Below, in pieces: positions 51,746 to 60,707 of a DNA stretch of 64,000 nucleotides. The notes under the pieces are model-generated. The model made no database searches and was not told the origin of the DNA. It was given only the letters and a program-made list of their open reading frames with translations. Position 1 is the stretch's first letter, and the number at the start of each line of letters is the position of its first letter. The DNA comes from Halobacteriales archaeon QS_9_68_17 (lineage in GTDB: Archaea > Halobacteriota > Halobacteria > Halobacteriales > Natronoarchaeaceae): NCBI GenBank assembly GCA_003023565.1, contig PXSA01000002.1:47691-111690 (forward strand), given 5' to 3'. Position numbers and translations under genes: made by a program.

Positions 51746-52782
51746 TCCGTGACCGAGTCGTAGAGCGAGTAGTCGAAGACCTGGTCGAGCGACAGGCGCT
51801 CGTCGGTCTTCCCGAGTTCGGCCGCGTACTCGGTGAATATCTCCGCTCCGTTCTCGATCGCGCGGGGGTCGGAGACGAAGTTCGAGATGGGCGAGTCGAG
51901 CGCCTCCCGTGCCGTCTCGACCGACAGCGTCCCCTCGCCGATGACCGTGCTCGCGTGTCGTGCCGTCGCGTCGGGCTCGCCGTTGATGAACTCCGTCGCG
52001 CGGACGTGCTGTTCGACGAACTGCTCGCCGACATCGCTGTCGCGGACCTCGTCGTTCATCAGGACGACCGCGGCCGGTTGGCCGGGCATGAACTCGGGAG
52101 CGATAGCGAGCGGTTTGTACGGGTCGCCGGACTCCGCCGTCAGCGTCGGCACCGGTTCCATGATGCTCGTCCCGTCTATCTCGTCGGTCGCGAGCCCCTG
52201 TCGGACGGCGTTCGCGCCACCCATGCCGATGACCTCCACGTCCTCGCCGGGAGTGAGTCCCTGCTCGTCGATGAGCCAGTAGCGAAGCAGGATGTCGGGG
52301 ACGCTCCCCTCGGGGAACGTGCCGAACGTGAACGTCCGCCCCTCGCGCTCCTCGAACTCGGCGAAGGCGTCGGCACCGTGGTCCTCCCACAGCGGCATGA
52401 AGTCGTCGCGTGCCATCAGCATCATCGGTTCCGTGATGTTGGCCGCGGCTACCTTCGCCGCGATGCCCCTGTCGATGACGATCATCGCGGGCACGACCCC
52501 GAACAGACCGACGTCGATCTCGCCGCTGGCGTACGCCTGCACGATGCTCGGCCCGTCGGTGAACTCCTTCGCGTCGATCTCGGCGTCGACCTCGTCGAAG
52601 TACCCCTCCTCCTGCATCACGAACTGTTGCATGTCGGGGTAGATCGGCATGTACGCGACCGTGAGTTCGTCGGTGCCGCCACCGCCGAGCGCGTTGCAAC
52701 CGGCGAGACCGGTGATGCCCGCGGTGGCCGCGCCGCTCAGTCCGCGTATCGCGTCGCGTCGGGAGAGACCTCTCTCGGTCAT
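51742..52782 (-). CDS. ABC transporter substrate-binding lipoprotein, nitrate/sulfonate/taurine type
   Basis: A 346-residue receptor. A Tat signal with lipobox (SRRDAIRGLSGAATAGITGL then AGC) anchors it outside. Mature part: ELTVAYMPIYPDMQQFVMQ, GEIDVGLFGVVPAMIV, TFGTFPEGSVPDILLRYWL, MGGANAVRQGLATDEIDGTS, PGQPAAVVLMND, like SsuA/TauA/NMT1-type proteins. The ligand could be a sulfonate, nitrate or thiamine precursor; not decidable from sequence. First gene of the three-gene operon. Confidence 0.86.
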   Translation of the reverse strand: MTERGLSRRDAIRGLSGAATAGITGLAGCNALGGGGTDELTVAYMPIYPDMQQFVMQEEGYFDEVDAEIDAKEFTDGPSIVQAYASGEIDVGLFGVVPAMIVIDRGIAAKVAAANITEPMMLMARDDFMPLWEDHGADAFAEFEEREGRTFTFGTFPEGSVPDILLRYWLIDEQGLTPGEDVEVIGMGGANAVRQGLATDEIDGTSIMEPVPTLTAESGDPYKPLAIAPEFMPGQPAAVVLMNDEVRDSDVGEQFVEQHVRATEFINGEPDATARHASTVIGEGTLSVETAREALDSPISNFVSDPRAIENGAEIFTEYAAELGKTDERLSLDQVFDYSLYDSVTE

Positions 52783-53014
52783 AGTGGTCTCGCTAGCCGA
52801 CACCGGCTTATCCGTGACCTGAACGCGGTAAGTACCGCAGGCGTTCGCCGTCCGTCCGGACTCGCCGTGTGCGCGGCTCTGCGGCCGTCGAACGGCTTCA
52901 CGGTGGGTTCGCGATGTTCGCCGCGACGTAGATAGCGGCAGGTGTTTCTCCATCTGGTCCCGCCGCGAGCCCGGACCACCCACAGTTATGCTGCCGGCCA
53001 CGCCGGTGTAGCAT

Positions 53015-54136
53015 ATGACGGAGTTCTCACGGCGGGTCGAACAGGTGTCGATCAGCGGCATCCGCGAGGTGTTCGAGGCGGCGGGCGAGGACGCGATCAA
53101 CCTCGGGTTGGGCCAACCCGACTTCCCGACGCCGGGCCACGTCCGGCAGGCCGCGGTCGAGGCCATCGAGAACGGGGCTGCCGACGCGTACACGTCGAAC
53201 AAGGGGACGCTCCCCCTCCGGGAGGCGATCAGCGCGAAGTACGACCGGGACAACCGGTTCTCTGTCGACCCCGAGAACGTCATCGCCACCGCCGGCGGGA
53301 GCGAGGCGCTCCACCTCGCGGTGGAGGCCCACGTCGACCCCGGCGAGGAAGTCATCTTCCCCGACCCCGGCTTCGTCTCCTACGACGCCTTGACCAACCT
53401 CGCGGACGGCACGCCGAAGCCTCTCGGCCTGCGCGAGGACCTCACCATGGACCCCACGGCGGTCGAGGAGGCCATCACCGACGACACCGCGGCGTTTATG
53501 ATCAACAGCCCCGCGAACCCGACCGGCGCGGTCCAGAGCGAGGACGACATGCGCGAGTTCGCCCGCATCGCCGACGAACACGACGTGCTCTGCATCTCCG
53601 ACGAGGTGTACGAGCACATCGTCTTCGACGGCGAGCACGTCTCGCCGATGGCCTTCGCGGAGAGCGACAACGTGGTCGTCGTGGGGGCCTGCTCGAAGAC
53701 GTACTCGATGACCGGGTGGCGGCTCGGCTGGGTGACCGGCTCCCACGAGCGGATCGAACGGATGCTCCGCGTTCACCAGTACATGCAGGCCTGCGCCAGC
53801 GCGCCGGCGCAGTACGCCGCCGAGGCGGCCCTGACCGGGCCACAGGAGCCCGTCGAGGAGATGGTGGCGGCGTTCGAGAAGCGCCGCGACGTCGTGCTCG
53901 ACGGTCTCGCCGACATCGGCCTCGACACCCCGACGCCCCGCGGCGCGTTCTACGCGATGCCGAAGGTGCCCGAAGGGTGGGTCGACGAGTGCATCGACCG
54001 CGGCGTCATTGTCGTCCCCGGCGGCGCGTTCGGCGAGGGCGGCGAGGGCTACGCCCGCATCTCCTATGCGACCGGGATGGAGGACCTGAAGGCGGCACTG
54101 GCGGTCATGGGCGAGGCGGCGGACGCGGTGCGGTAG
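53015..54136 (+). CDS. Class I pyridoxal-phosphate aminotransferase
   Basis: A 373-residue fold type I enzyme. Seen: INLGLGQPDFPTP, YTSNKGTLPLREAIS, PDPGFVSYDALTNLADG, INSPANPTGAVQ (Asn binding PLP), CISDEVYEHIVFDG (Asp and Tyr) and the catalytic lysine in GACSKTYSMTGWRLGW. Such haloarchaeal enzymes act as aspartate or aromatic aminotransferases; the exact substrate is unclear. Standalone gene with a preceding short AT-rich box. Confidence 0.9.
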   Translation: MTEFSRRVEQVSISGIREVFEAAGEDAINLGLGQPDFPTPGHVRQAAVEAIENGAADAYTSNKGTLPLREAISAKYDRDNRFSVDPENVIATAGGSEALHLAVEAHVDPGEEVIFPDPGFVSYDALTNLADGTPKPLGLREDLTMDPTAVEEAITDDTAAFMINSPANPTGAVQSEDDMREFARIADEHDVLCISDEVYEHIVFDGEHVSPMAFAESDNVVVVGACSKTYSMTGWRLGWVTGSHERIERMLRVHQYMQACASAPAQYAAEAALTGPQEPVEEMVAAFEKRRDVVLDGLADIGLDTPTPRGAFYAMPKVPEGWVDECIDRGVIVVPGGAFGEGGEGYARISYATGMEDLKAALAVMGEAADAVR

Positions 54137-54229
54137 GCGACGGACAGGCCGAGACGCGCACTCACGACCGGTCGCGCGCCGGACCGACCCGCCCCGACCA
54201 TTATGTTCGCTCCCTCCTTTGGTAAACCC

Positions 54230-55081
54230 ATGCCAATCTCGCGCCGCGGGAGCGGTCCGGAACCGGCGCTCAGAGCGCTTCTCTCGCAGGTTCACCCGGT
54301 GTTCATGCTGCCGCCGCTGGCCGCGTCGCTGTTCGGCGGCGTCCTCGCCGGCGGCGTCGACCCGGCCGTCGCGGGACTCCACGTCACCGCGGTCTTCGCG
54401 GCGGTGTACACCGCCCACGTGAAAGACGGTTACGTCGACTTCCACGTCCGCGGCGAGGACGACGACCACCCGCTCACGGAGCGCGGCTGCCGGGCCGCGC
54501 TCGCCGGCGTCTCCCTCCTGTTCGCGGCCTGTCTCGCCGGCCTCTGGGCGGCGGTCGGTCCCGGCGCGGCCCTGGTCACGCTCCCGACGTGGCTCATCGG
54601 CTTCCACCACGCGCCGCAACTCGACATGAACCCGGTGACGGCGACGACGGGCTACCCGCTCGGCATCGCCGTCGCCATCGTCGGCGGCCACTACGTGCAG
54701 GCCGGCGCGGTCGGGCCGACGGCGCTCGCGTTCGGCGTCGTCTTCCTCGTCCTCCTGTCCGGCGTGAAGGTGATCGACGACGCGCAGGACTACGACTACG
54801 ACCGCTCCATCCACAAGCGGACCGTCGCCGTCGTCCTCGGTCGCGAGCGGGCGCGGACGCTGGCGTTCCTGCTGATGGCGACCGCCCTGATCGCCGTCGC
54901 CGCCTTCGCCGTCGCCGAACCGTTCCCGCCGTCCAGCGTGCTCGCCGTCCTCGCGTTCGGCGCGGTGGCGCTCGCGGCCCGCCGCGCCGACCCGGAACTG
55001 GCGACGATGCTGCTGGTCCGCGGGTCGTACGTGTTTCTCGCCGTCCTCGTCGCGGCGGTGTGGTTCGAACCGCTGGGGTGA
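54230..55081 (+). CDS. UbiA-family prenyltransferase
   Basis: A 283-residue membrane enzyme with 7-9 helices. Seen: VFMLPPLAASLFGGVLAG, the first acidic site AAVYTAHVKDGYVDFHVRGED, HHAPQLDMNPVTATTGYPLG, and the second DDAQDYDYDRSIHKRTVAVVLG. The first acidic motif is an unusual variant (DGYVDFHVRGED) of the NDxxDxxxD pattern. It joins isoprenyl chains to an aromatic or lipid acceptor. Upstream ATG 54203 is a weaker start. Its last codons recur in a decayed tail copy at 55.84 kb. Confidence 0.82.
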   Translation: MPISRRGSGPEPALRALLSQVHPVFMLPPLAASLFGGVLAGGVDPAVAGLHVTAVFAAVYTAHVKDGYVDFHVRGEDDDHPLTERGCRAALAGVSLLFAACLAGLWAAVGPGAALVTLPTWLIGFHHAPQLDMNPVTATTGYPLGIAVAIVGGHYVQAGAVGPTALAFGVVFLVLLSGVKVIDDAQDYDYDRSIHKRTVAVVLGRERARTLAFLLMATALIAVAAFAVAEPFPPSSVLAVLAFGAVALAARRADPELATMLLVRGSYVFLAVLVAAVWFEPLG

Positions 55082-55095
55082 CGGAGTTGCGACGG

Positions 55096-55602
55096 TCAGA
55101 ACTGCACTTCGAACGCGGGGTCGTCCGGCGCGTCGTCGGACTCCACTCGCCGGATATGAGTGTTCACCTCAACCTCCCAGGCGGCGCTGCCACTCCGGTC
55201 GACTCGATACGCGAAGCGCACCGTTCCGTCGTCCCGCGAAGTGTCCCCCGGCTGCAGTTGTTTCGTCCCGGGAAGCGCCATGCCGAAAAACGCCAGATAC
55301 TCCGAGCCGTAATCGGTCTCTTCGAGGGTGTTGATAAGTAGCGGGATCTCCTCCCGCACGTACTCCCAGCGGATCGTCTCCGCGGCGTCGTCAGTGTCGA
55401 TCAGCGCCGAGTAGTGGTTCGGGTACGCGGCATCCGTCGAGAGTTCCGCGTCCTCGACCAGCGGTTCGTCCGTGCTGACGTTCCCGCTGAAGTTCACGTG
55501 CGGACCGCGTTCGCCGGTGGGGAGTGATAGACAGCCCGCGGTTCCGAGAACCGACCCGGAGAGAGCGGCGGAAGCGAGTAGATCCCGTCGTGTCGATTCC
55601 AT
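55096..55602 (-). CDS. Small Tat lipoprotein inserted after the UbiA gene
   Basis: A 168-residue lipoprotein: TRRDLLASAALSGSVLGTAGC is a twin-arginine signal with lipobox. The mature domain (HVNFSGNVSTDEPLVEDAEL, SALIDTDDAAETIRWEYV, RFAYRVDRSGSAAWEVEVNT) is acidic and beta-rich. A long AT-rich stretch (55603-55760) precedes it, unlike the surrounding DNA, which suggests a transferred cassette. Position and type parallel the lipoprotein after bax1. Confidence 0.78.
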   Translation of the reverse strand: MESTRRDLLASAALSGSVLGTAGCLSLPTGERGPHVNFSGNVSTDEPLVEDAELSTDAAYPNHYSALIDTDDAAETIRWEYVREEIPLLINTLEETDYGSEYLAFFGMALPGTKQLQPGDTSRDDGTVRFAYRVDRSGSAAWEVEVNTHIRRVESDDAPDDPAFEVQF

Positions 55603-55763
55603 TATTCCACTTTTATCCTACTGCTCTAATTAATTTTGTGTCTCTTACTGTCAGGCTAATTTGATCGGCAACAGCCCGGAAGGAGTCTAAGCGTCGGGTA
55701 TCGGCGTAGATGACTCCTTATACTTTTTGTATTTTATGTTTCTGTTTTGATAATTTTTGTCAT

Positions 55764-55843
55764 GTCGCCCTCCTCCAGTTCGTAGCTGTCGCTTATTCTT
55801 CAGCTGGAGCGGGCGTTCACGGCGTGGAGGTAGCTGTCGCCGA
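55764..55843 (-). pseudogene. Decayed 3' tail of the TGS-GTPase gene (duplicate)
   Basis: The segment matches the end of the gene at 56517-57695: accacgtcgcc/ccagttcgta and gttcac.gcgtggaggtag.. gtcgccga recur in the same order. On the minus strand it reads GDSYLHAVNARSS against GDGYLHAVNGRTD of the intact protein. It is about 70 percent identical and ends at gtcgccga (55836-55843), which is also where the UbiA tail begins. Confidence 0.75.
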
Positions 55844-55910
55844 ACTGTCCCCACCGTCCAGCGTGCTCGCCGTCCTCGTCGCGGCGGTGTGGTTCGAACC
55901 GCTGGGGTGA
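55836..55910 (+). pseudogene. 3' tail of the UbiA gene (duplicate with internal deletion)
   Basis: From gtcgccga the sequence follows the intact gene from 54911: ccgtccagcgtgctcgcc, then gtcctcgtcgcggcggtgtg and the terminal gaaccgctggggtga. The stretch between two ctcgccgtcctc repeats of the parent is missing, as after deletion between direct repeats. The end is essentially identical to 55040-55081, so the copy is recent or protected by conversion. Confidence 0.8.
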
Positions 55911-56006
55911 GTCGTCGCCCCGACCCGCCGCCGCGGGCCTTCCGGCGCGCGCCAGAGCGTCTCACACCGGGTGAAGCCTGAAGGGGACGCGCCGAGGACT
56001 CCGCGT

Positions 56007-56474
56007 ATGGAACTCGTCGAAGCCACCGCCGACGACCTCGATGCGCTCGTCGAGCGCCGGTGCGACCTCGCGACGGCGATGGAGGAGCACTCCGAACTGA
56101 ACGAACTCGCCTACTCTGGGGTCGACGAGGTCTCCGACGACGGGTTCCGCGCCCACCTCGACGACGAGAGCGTCACCGACTACCTCGTCGTCCACGAGGG
56201 CGAGACGATCGGCTTCCTGACGCTCCGCGAGGGCCGCCACCCCTCCCGGACGTACTCGAAACACTGCCGGATCGTAAACGTCGCCATCGACGAGGAACAC
56301 CGGAATCGGGGCCACGGCGCGGCGGTCGTCGAGCGCGTGAAGGAGTTGGCCCGCGAGCGGGACTGTGACCACCTCAAGGTCTCTTGCGAGTGGGAGAACG
56401 AGGACGCGCGGCGGTTCTACCGCGACGCCGGTTTCCGGCCGAAGCAGGTCGACTACGCTCGGCCGTTGGAGTGA
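56007..56474 (+). CDS. GNAT-family N-acetyltransferase
   Basis: A 155-residue acetyltransferase: VNVAIDEEHRNRGHGAAVVE carries the acetyl-CoA loop (RNRGHG), and HLKVSCEWENEDARRFYRDA with GFRPKQ is the typical C-terminal strand-helix. The substrate is unknown. The ATG at 56007 is preferred over an in-frame start at 55971. It lies between the UbiA tail copy and the complete GTPase gene, the same slot as the ion channel at 44.7 kb. Confidence 0.85.
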   Translation: MELVEATADDLDALVERRCDLATAMEEHSELNELAYSGVDEVSDDGFRAHLDDESVTDYLVVHEGETIGFLTLREGRHPSRTYSKHCRIVNVAIDEEHRNRGHGAAVVERVKELARERDCDHLKVSCEWENEDARRFYRDAGFRPKQVDYARPLE

Positions 56475-56516
56475 GTCGCCGCGTTCGGCCGAAGCGCGCG
56501 TGAGAGCGGCGCGTCG

Positions 56517-57695
56517 TCAGTTGGTGCTGACGATCTCGACCACGTCGCCCGCCGCCAGTTCGTACCCCTCGCCGACCTCGCGGTCCGTCCGGCCGTTCAC
56601 CGCGTGGAGGTAGCCGTCGCCGATGTCGCTGTGGACGGCGTAGGCCAGGTCGACCGGGGTCGACCCGCGCGGGAGCAGGAAGGCGTCGGGGAGGACGGTG
56701 CCCGTCGCGTCGGTCCACGTCGAGGCGTCCTGCACGGGGTAGGCGGTGACGCGGTCGAGCAGGTCGTAGACGGCGTGGTTCAGCGCGGCCTGCACCCCGG
56801 TGCCGCCGTGCTCGGCCATCGTCTCGCGGAGGCTATCGAGCGCGGCGCGCTGCTCGTCGCTCACGTCGCCGACGATGTCGAACCCCGCGTCGCCGGGGTC
56901 GTAGTCGACGACGCCGGCGTCCGCGGCGTTGCGCAGGGCGAGTTCGCCCTCGGCAGTGGTCGGGATCACGGGCTTGTCCAGACCGAGCAGGCGCTCGACG
57001 TTCTCCTCGGGGGCGACGTCTATCTTGTTCGCGGCGACGATGATCGGTTTCGTGCGCTCGCGGACGTCGCGGGCGAGCGCCTCGCGGTCCTCGTCGGTCC
57101 ACTGCTGGGGGTCGTCGGGGTAGTCGAGCGCCCGGAGGCTGGCGGCCACGTCGGCCTCCGTCGCGCCGAACCCGGTGAGCATCTCCGCGAGGGCGTCGTC
57201 GATGTCGAAGTCGGGCGAGCGGGACTTGCGGGTGACCGACTCCCAGTTGTCGTCGACGATGCCGGCCAGCCACAGGTCCATCTCCGCCTCGACGAAGTCG
57301 ATGTCCTCCATGGGGTCGTGTTCGCCCACCTCGACCGGTTCGCCCTCCTCGTTCGTCCCGCCGCTTGCGTCGACGACGTTGACGATGGCGTCGGCGTTCG
57401 TGAGTTCGTCGAGGAACTGGTTGCCGAGGCCGTTCCCCTCGTGCGCGCCGGGGACGAGGCCGGCGACGTCGAGCAGTTCGGTCGGGACGTAGCGTTTTCC
57501 GTCGCGGCAGTTGTCGCTGTCGCAGCGCCCGTCGCGGTCGAGACAGGGACAGTCCGTGCGAGCGTGGGTGACGCCGCGGTTAGCGTCTATCGTCGTGAAC
57601 GGGTAGTTCGCGACGTCGACGTCGGCCCGCGTCGCCGCCGTGTAGAACGTGGACTTGCCGGCGTTCGGTTTCCCGGCAAGCGCGATCGAGAGCAT
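56517..57695 (-). CDS. OBG/YchF-type GTP-binding protein with TGS domain
   Basis: A 392-residue GTPase. Seen: G1 LAGKPNAGKSTFYTAATR, a threonine-bearing switch region YPFTTIDANRG, G3 LLDVAGLVPGAHEGNGLG, G4 AANKIDVAPEEN and a C-terminal TGS domain (GSTPVDLAYAVHSDIGDGYL). A cysteine-rich insert (CPCLDRDGRCDSDNC) sits after the switch region. Members of this family are ribosome- or tRNA-associated GTPases. The ATG at 57695 starts exactly at MLSIALAGKPN; the upstream open frame is not conserved. Confidence 0.92.
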   Translation of the reverse strand: MLSIALAGKPNAGKSTFYTAATRADVDVANYPFTTIDANRGVTHARTDCPCLDRDGRCDSDNCRDGKRYVPTELLDVAGLVPGAHEGNGLGNQFLDELTNADAIVNVVDASGGTNEEGEPVEVGEHDPMEDIDFVEAEMDLWLAGIVDDNWESVTRKSRSPDFDIDDALAEMLTGFGATEADVAASLRALDYPDDPQQWTDEDREALARDVRERTKPIIVAANKIDVAPEENVERLLGLDKPVIPTTAEGELALRNAADAGVVDYDPGDAGFDIVGDVSDEQRAALDSLRETMAEHGGTGVQAALNHAVYDLLDRVTAYPVQDASTWTDATGTVLPDAFLLPRGSTPVDLAYAVHSDIGDGYLHAVNGRTDREVGEGYELAAGDVVEIVSTN

Positions 57696-57902
57696 ACGGG
57701 ACCTACCCGGGACGCCGAAAACTGCCTTTCGATCCCGCGACCGTTCCGAGACCGATCCACGGACGGACACGATCATGAATGTACATGACGAGCAATACCA
57801 TTGAAACGAGATCTCCTCTCAGGAACCTGGTTTCAACTGTGGCGGGTGGACATAAACGGCCGTTTTCTCGGAAGGCTCCGCAGCATCCCGATTGTGCGTA
57901 CC

Positions 57903-57928
57903 CAACAATATTGACGAAAGTTTTAAAT
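57903..57928 (+). promoter_or_regulatory. Probable promoter of tfb
   Basis: The run ttttaaat (57921-57928) with a purine-rich cgaaag just upstream (57915-57920) resembles a TFB-recognition element plus TATA box. The tfb ATG is 95 bp downstream, implying a leader of about 70 nt. Confidence 0.4.
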
Positions 57929-58022
57929 GCCTATCGGCCCTCTATTCGAGTAGGAAGCGAGGCTTCCGGGCTTCTTCGGGTTTCCCCCACCGGTAGTCCC
58001 TGTCCTCTACGGTGAGACCATC

Positions 58023-59000
58023 ATGACAGACACGAGCATCCGAACCAACGACCATCGAGTAACGAGCGTCGAACGGGAGTCGACGGACGAAGAGACGAGG
58101 GAGGACGAGACCGTCTGCCCCGAGTGCGGCGGCGACCTCGTCACCGAGAGCGGCGAGACCGTCTGCGAGGAGTGCGGTCTCGTCGTCGACGAGGACAACG
58201 TCGACCGCGGCCCCGAGTGGCGCGCGTTCGACTCCAAGGAGAAAGACGAGAAGTCCCGCGTCGGCGCGCCGACGACGAAGATGATGCACGACGAGGGCCT
58301 GTCGACCAACATCGGCTGGCAGGACAAGGACGCGTACGGCAACACCCTGTCCTCGCGCCAGCGCCAGAAGATGCAGCGCCTGCGCACCTGGAACGAGCGC
58401 TTCCGGACCCGTGACTCACAGGAGCGCAACCTGAAGCAGGCGCTCGGCGAGATCGACCGCATGGCGTCCGCGCTCGGCCTCCCCGAGAACGTCCGGGAGA
58501 CCGCCAGCGTCATTTACCGCCGCGCGCTCGAAGAGGACCTGCTGCCGGGTCGCTCCATCGAGGGCGTCGCGACCAGTTCGCTGTACGCCGCGGCCCGACA
58601 GGCCGGCACGCCGCGCAGTATCGACGAGGTCGCCAACGTCAGCCGGATCGACGACCAGGAGTTCAAGCGGACGTACCGCTACGTCGTGCGCGAACTCGGC
58701 CTCGAAGTCAAGCCCGCCGACCCCGAGAGCTACGTCGGCCGGTTCGCCAGCGAACTCGACATCTCGGACGAGGCCGAGCGCCGCGCCCACGAACTGCTCC
58801 GGAACGCGAAGGACGAGGGCGTCCACAGCGGCAAGTCGCCGGTCGGCCTCGCCGCCGCCGCCGTCTACGCCGCGCCGCTGCTCACCAACGAACAGATCAC
58901 CCAGCGCGAAGTCAGCGAGGTCGCCGACATCAGCGAGGTCACCATCCGCAACCGCTACAAGGAGCTCCTCGAAGCGGACGGCACCATCGCGCCGGCATGA
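58023..59000 (+). CDS. tfb: Transcription initiation factor IIB (TFB)
   Basis: A 325-residue TFB. Seen: zinc ribbon CPECGGDLV...CEECGLVVD at residues ~35-60, B-finger region GPEWRAFD, GAPTTKMMHDEGLSTNIGW, then two cyclin repeats (LGLPENVRETASVIYRRALE; LDISDEAERRAHELLRNAKD). TFB recruits RNA polymerase to TATA promoters. Haloarchaea carry several paralogues, which differ mainly at the N-terminus; the first ~35 residues here are a serine/glutamate-rich tail. The ATG at 58023 is the only one before the ribbon. Confidence 0.96.
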   Translation: MTDTSIRTNDHRVTSVERESTDEETREDETVCPECGGDLVTESGETVCEECGLVVDEDNVDRGPEWRAFDSKEKDEKSRVGAPTTKMMHDEGLSTNIGWQDKDAYGNTLSSRQRQKMQRLRTWNERFRTRDSQERNLKQALGEIDRMASALGLPENVRETASVIYRRALEEDLLPGRSIEGVATSSLYAAARQAGTPRSIDEVANVSRIDDQEFKRTYRYVVRELGLEVKPADPESYVGRFASELDISDEAERRAHELLRNAKDEGVHSGKSPVGLAAAAVYAAPLLTNEQITQREVSEVADISEVTIRNRYKELLEADGTIAPA

Positions 59001-59298
59001 TCGCCTCGGTCCTCACCGCTTCGTCTCTTCTCTGACGCCGGTCTCTCACGCAGTCCGCTGGCGCAGCGTCTCGCAGCGACCGCGCCGCGGTAACTGATAC
59101 CGTTCGTCCTGGTGATACAGTCCGACCCACGGACACTGCCAGATCGACGGATAAACAGCGCGAGTGTTCGGGCTTGACGCCGACACGGTTCGCGCACAGG
59201 CTATCGTCGCGCTCGTCGGCGACCTCGCGCCGGGGAGCGAACCCGTCGGCGAGGACGAAGCGTCCGAGCGGGACACGCCGGGCGAACGGACCGGCCGG
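59001..59298. other. Gap after tfb
   Basis: No gene, clear hairpin or repeat is recognised. On the minus strand around 59050-59140 a short protein-like run (WQCPWVGLYHQDERYQLP) appears but has no start or family I can name. Confidence 0.3.
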
Positions 59299-60153
59299 TC
59301 ACTCGATCTCGCGGCCGTCGCGGTGGAGCATCCGGATCTCACCGCTGGCGCGCATCGCCCCGTCGACGGCCGCGCCGTCGGCGAGTTCGAGCGACCCGCA
59401 GGAGACGTCGCCGAGCACCTCCGCGTCGGGCGCGAGTTCGACCTGCCCGTCGCGCGTGGTGACGTCGCCGTGGATCCGGGTACCTTGACCGACGCGGATG
59501 TCGCCGCGGGCGCGGAGGCTCCCGAACAGGTTGTTGTCCTCGCCGACCTCGATCGACTTCGCGCGGATGTTGCCGTGGATGCGGCAGCCGTCGCCGATAG
59601 CGGCGGGCGTGGAGACGCGCCAGGCGTCGTCGTTGACGGTGGCGCTGCGCGGTATCACGAGGGGGTCGTGCTCCGGGTCCTCCTCGTCGAACAGTTCGCC
59701 GATGAGTTCCTGCGCGGCCTCGTCCTCGCCGATTCGCAGCAGTTGCGAGAGGTAGACGAACAGGAAGACGATGGTCGGCATCGGGTTCCGGATGACGATC
59801 CAGCCGTTCGCCTCGAACCCCTCCTCGATCTCCACGTCGTCGCCGATGTCCAGGTCGCCGCTGACCATCAACTGGCCGCCGACGTGGACGCGCTCGCCGA
59901 GGTACGCGTCCTCGCCGACGAGGACGTTGCCGGCCACGTCGCACCACATGTCGAGGCGGCAGTCGCTCTCTGCCTCGATGTCGCCGCCGAAGCGGACGCC
60001 CTCTCCGGCGAGGACGTTCCGCCCGCGGACGCCGAACTCGACGGTGCTCCGGTTGCCGACGACGACGTCTCCGCCGGTCACCAGGTCGTGCTCCTCGACG
60101 GTGGTCCCGTCAGGGATCGCCAACTCGTCGAGGGGGTTCGTACTGAAGGGCAC
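59299..60153 (-). CDS. Bactofilin-like polymer-forming protein
   Basis: A 284-residue protein dominated by short repeats with G-x-V/I and hydrophobic residues every ~6 positions (TGGDVVVGNRSTVEFGV, GGDIEAESDC, VGGQLMVSGDLDIGDDVEI, GNIRAKSIEVGEDN, GSLRARGDIRVGQGTRIHGD, GDVSCGSLELADGAA), the right-handed beta-helix signature of bactofilins. A hydrophobic helix (TIVFLFVYLSQLL near residue 125) splits two repeat blocks. Haloarchaeal bactofilin homologues (halofilins) affect cell shape; whether this one is an orthologue is not decidable here. Confidence 0.7.
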   Translation of the reverse strand: MPFSTNPLDELAIPDGTTVEEHDLVTGGDVVVGNRSTVEFGVRGRNVLAGEGVRFGGDIEAESDCRLDMWCDVAGNVLVGEDAYLGERVHVGGQLMVSGDLDIGDDVEIEEGFEANGWIVIRNPMPTIVFLFVYLSQLLRIGEDEAAQELIGELFDEEDPEHDPLVIPRSATVNDDAWRVSTPAAIGDGCRIHGNIRAKSIEVGEDNNLFGSLRARGDIRVGQGTRIHGDVTTRDGQVELAPDAEVLGDVSCGSLELADGAAVDGAMRASGEIRMLHRDGREIE

Positions 60154-60288
60154 ACGGTACTTTCTCCGTTGGTCGGTAATAAACCCCCCGCGAGCGTCTG
60201 ACGCCCGTCAGACGACGACGGTACGGCGGTCGTAGGCCGGGAGGCGGGGTTCTTCAGGTTTTTATCCGCGACGCTCGTACGAACCGGT

Positions 60289-60486
60289 ATGACTACGCTC
60301 TCCTTCGACGACAAAGGCGTCGACGTCGTGTACCAGGGAACGGAGTTCCGTCTGGAGAAGGCCCTCATCGAGGAGGCGATCCGGAAGGACTACCGGAACA
60401 CGACCGACCACGAGGTGTTGCGGATCGTCGCGGAGAACCCCGACCTGAACGGCGAACCGCGCCGGATCGGCGACATCCTGCGGTAG
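60289..60486 (+). CDS. Small conserved haloarchaeal protein (DUF5800-like)
   Basis: A 65-residue soluble protein: MTTLSFDDKGVDVVYQGTEF, then EEAIRKDYRNTTDHEVLRIV and GEPRRIGDILR. Its frame and composition are clean and the pattern looks like a common short haloarchaeal family (number from memory). No function known. Divergent from the bactofilin-like gene. Confidence 0.65.
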   Translation: MTTLSFDDKGVDVVYQGTEFRLEKALIEEAIRKDYRNTTDHEVLRIVAENPDLNGEPRRIGDILR

Positions 60487-60707
60487 AGTCCGCCGCGACG
60501 GAGTCGAGCGTCGGAGCGTGTCCGGGTCGAAGCGCCGGTTGCGGCCGTCCCGGTCGCCACCCTCGTCCCGCGTGTCGAGGTACAGTGAGGCCCTATCGCA
60601 CGTACTCCATGGAAAGGCGAGTGGCCGAGGCGGCGCTCGTTGCCGCTTTCCGCGCGGTTCGCGCGTCGGTCCGCCCCGAGTCCCGGCGCTCCGCTCGCCG
60701 GACCGCG

